Assembly (NCBI GenBank): GCA_003857025.1
Contig: RPOO01000003.1
Coordinates: 1-34,400 of the forward strand
From: Methanothrix sp.
GTDB taxonomy: Archaea; Halobacteriota; Methanosarcinia; Methanotrichales; Methanotrichaceae
Direction of reading: 5' to 3'
DNA length: 34,400 nt
The notes below the pieces were generated by a model. It had not been told where the DNA came from, did not search any database, and worked only from the letters and a program-made list of their open reading frames with translations. Of this stretch, positions 32,810-34,400 are shown piece by piece. Each line of letters begins with the position of its first letter. The stretch's first letter is position 1. Made by a program: the position numbers and the translations under genes.

Positions 32810-33295
32810 CTACTTGTTTGGCATTCCCGGCGTCGGAACTGTGCTGTTCCCCCATTCTCCGCCATCCGGAATCCTGGCAAATGAGACATCCTTCGTTGCA
32901 GTTCCATACTCCTTCTCATCCACCGGGTTTCCCGCAGCGTCAAACAGCTTTATGCAGTCGCCGTCATTCCCCTGAAACACACCGCTGCTGGACACGAATA
33001 TGGCCAGGAACTCGCCCGGTTTTATTGTTGTGCCGTTTGGTATCGAGTATTCCCCCGGCGTGGATCTGAACACGGTGTCCTTCAGCGTGTATCCGCTTAT
33101 GTCAACCGGCTCCTTGCCGGAGTTGAACAACTCAATGAATTCGTCATCCATCCCGCTGATATCTCCGTTTTTATTCCAGTCGGATGCGGGATTGGCGAGC
33201 ATTTCGTTGATCACGATACTGGCACCGGCGGCATTGACCGCCATGATCACCGAAAACAGGCATATCAGATATTTTGCCATGCACCTAAGACTCAT
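32810..33295 (-). CDS. Secreted lamin-tail-domain protein
   Basis: 161 residues from ATG 33295 (GGGAGGAA upstream; a start at 33322 is possible). Signal peptide about 1-25 (CLFSVIMAVNAAGAS). The rest is a single lamin-tail domain: IVINEMLANPASDWN, DDEFIELFNSG, ISGYTLKDT, YSIPNGTTIKPGEFLAIF, IKLFDAAGNPVDEKEYG and the end GNSTVPTPGMPNK. These immunoglobulin-like domains occur in secreted and surface proteins and probably bind other macromolecules. It lies between the exported chelatase and the binding protein on the same strand, so it may be a surface scaffold of the uptake system. Role is inferred. Confidence 0.75.
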   Translation of the reverse strand: MSLRCMAKYLICLFSVIMAVNAAGASIVINEMLANPASDWNKNGDISGMDDEFIELFNSGKEPVDISGYTLKDTVFRSTPGEYSIPNGTTIKPGEFLAIFVSSSGVFQGNDGDCIKLFDAAGNPVDEKEYGTATKDVSFARIPDGGEWGNSTVPTPGMPNK

Positions 33296-33318
33296 CAAAT
33301 AAAATTCCTCCCTTTGAT

Positions 33319-34242
33319 TCAATGAAATTTCTCGAATGCGTCCTTTGTGTGCCGGACGAAGATCTTCGTAATATCGTCGTTCTCGCCCATACCCATCAGG
33401 TTGAAATCGACCTTGAAACCCTCTTTCTCAAGCATGCTCTTCCAGGAATCGCTCTCGTTGCCGGTGAGGTCATTTAAAGCATGGTCTCCCGCCACTACCA
33501 TGAAGGGCATCAGTCTTACATTCTTGACCTTGGCTTCTTTCAGCTCGGCCAGCACTTCATCATAAGTCGGATATCCTTCTACCGTGCCCAGGAATACGTT
33601 CTTGTAGTCCGCCGCCAGAATATTCGCCATTTGAGAATAGGCGCTGTTGGCTGGGTGCTCGGTCCCGTGCCCCATGAAGACGATGGCAGTCTCATCGGCG
33701 TTCCTTGGGTTCTTATGCGATATCCTTTCCGTTCCAGTGGTATATTCGTCAAACTGCTTGGACAGTGCTGCTGAGACATTGAGATAGTCGTCTCGGCTTG
33801 TGAGAAGCGACGCACCGATGATGAGATTTTTGAAGCCGAACTTTCCGTCTATGCTCTTGATACTTTCCACAATGTTGGCCATATCATGGAACTCCTCTCC
33901 GGGTATTACGTGCAAAGACTGAACCACAACATTGGCATAGCCCTCATCGTTGAGACGGGCAAGAGCCGTTAAGGGATTGTCAATGGAAATGTTGTCTCTT
34001 TCCTGGATCTTGCGCTTGATGTAGTCGGATGTAAAGGCGATCTGAATCTTTGCGTCAGGAAATTCCGTTTTGTAAATTCTCTCGATGTTCTCATAGGCTG
34101 CCTGAGCCTCCGGGTAGCTTGTGCCGAACATTACCAGCAGGATGGCCGGGCTCTCCTTGGCGGGCCTGTCCATTGCCCCATTAACAGGAGCGAGGAAAGC
34201 CAGAGCAAGCATAGCCGCCATTCCAACCAACAATCGTTTCAT
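33319..34242 (-). CDS. cbiK: Exported CbiK-type cobaltochelatase/ferrochelatase-like protein
   Basis: 307 residues from ATG 34242, behind GGGGGATC. A signal peptide (about 1-23, LLVGMAAMLALAFLAPVNGA) precedes a full CbiK domain: LLVMFGTSYPEAQ near 35, QSLHVIPGEEFHD near 108, MGHGTEHPAN near 190, TVEGYPTYDEV near 220, VVAGDHALNDLTG near 249. His192 and His254 match the two metal-binding histidines of CbiK, with Glu222 as the likely third. Enterobacterial CbiK is cytosolic and inserts cobalt into sirohydrochlorin; Desulfovibrio has a periplasmic form linked to haem transport. This exported form, first gene of the block, suggests chelatase or tetrapyrrole-carrier work outside the membrane. Confidence 0.85.
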   Translation of the reverse strand: MKRLLVGMAAMLALAFLAPVNGAMDRPAKESPAILLVMFGTSYPEAQAAYENIERIYKTEFPDAKIQIAFTSDYIKRKIQERDNISIDNPLTALARLNDEGYANVVVQSLHVIPGEEFHDMANIVESIKSIDGKFGFKNLIIGASLLTSRDDYLNVSAALSKQFDEYTTGTERISHKNPRNADETAIVFMGHGTEHPANSAYSQMANILAADYKNVFLGTVEGYPTYDEVLAELKEAKVKNVRLMPFMVVAGDHALNDLTGNESDSWKSMLEKEGFKVDFNLMGMGENDDITKIFVRHTKDAFEKFH

Positions 34243-34290
34243 TTGATCCCCCATATAAACTTAAATTGAATTAAAACAAGTGAAGTAGAT

Positions 34291-34300
34291 TTTATATAAA
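34291..34300 (-). promoter_or_regulatory. Strong TATA box of the cbiK-led block
   Basis: The palindromic TTTATATAAA lies about 50 bases before the ATG at 34242. It is placed for a start site near 34268 and a short leader with the GGGGGATC ribosome site. It is the best candidate promoter for the minus-strand block. Confidence 0.55.
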
Positions 34301-34311
34301 AACTTACCGCT

Positions 34312-34400
34312 ATGATTACCGTTCAAATCGATCTAATAGGCTTATCCAGAATTAAGGGGCTTAGTCCAAGAGCAATTACAGCAATTCTGCAAAAAAGAGG
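34312..34400 (+). CDS. Possible start of an unrecognised gene, cut by window edge
   Basis: ATG at 34312 opens a frame (MITVQIDLIGLSRIKGLSPR and on) that runs past the window end. No ribosome site is evident, and the TATA box at 34291 is too close to serve it. It is listed only because the frame is open; it may be chance. Confidence 0.2.
   Translation, partial: MITVQIDLIGLSRIKGLSPRAITAILQKR

Overview
The window looks like a chromosomal stretch of a euryarchaeon, most likely a methanogen of the Methanosarcinales or Methanothrix type. Promoters have AT-rich archaeal TATA-like boxes, genes start behind Shine-Dalgarno sites, and solute-binding proteins carry dockerin modules. A nitrogenase-like reductase also sits beside a CobN-type chelatase. 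No methanogenesis gene lies inside the window, so the lineage is an inference.

Region 1 (1-5640) is accessory DNA. It holds a possible IS200/IS605-type hairpin, a decayed tyrosine recombinase (391-742), a secreted M23-like protein (968-2560), and a ParA ATPase (2839-3582) translationally coupled to a partner made mostly of about 8-residue ESGV-like repeats (3579-4400). The DNA of these repeats is full of GAGTC/GACTC motifs that also lie just upstream of parA and beside the recombinase remnant. A run of tightly packed small genes follows (4702 to about 5640, including an unlisted 55-residue gene at 5090-5257). It ends abruptly inside a truncated BtuF-type gene.

Region 2 (5641-19305) is a tandem expansion of secreted, BtuF/FepB-type ABC substrate-binding proteins in mixed orientation. 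There are eight copies here (two of them broken) and one more at 31420. Four carry a two-loop type I dockerin-like module after the signal peptide, two carry a single EF-hand-like loop in the same place, and one ends in a carboxypeptidase-regulatory-like domain. Also present are a SAM-dependent methyltransferase (12457), a frameshifted small gene (6253-6473) and several short-repeat arrays in spacers.

Region 3 (19585-34242) is a coherent minus-strand block. In order of transcription it encodes an exported CbiK-type chelatase, a secreted lamin-tail-domain protein, a BtuF-type binding protein, a BtuC/FecCD permease, a small cysteine-containing protein, a 2x[4Fe-4S] ferredoxin, a small glycine-zipper membrane protein, a CobN/BchH-type large chelatase subunit, two different NifD/NifK-type subunits, a NifH/BchL-type reductase and a Gate-domain membrane protein. 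The three-part reductase plus large chelatase resembles the logic of (bacterio)chlorophyll synthesis (BchH with BchLNB or BchXYZ) and differs from the two-part CfbCD enzyme of F430 synthesis. My reading is an uptake-and-remodelling system for a metallotetrapyrrole: capture outside (BtuF array, CbiK), import (FecCD), and chelation and ring reduction inside (CobN-like, ferredoxin, NifHDK-like). The substrate is unknown. No ABC ATPase and no ChlI/ChlD-type AAA+ partner is present in the window.
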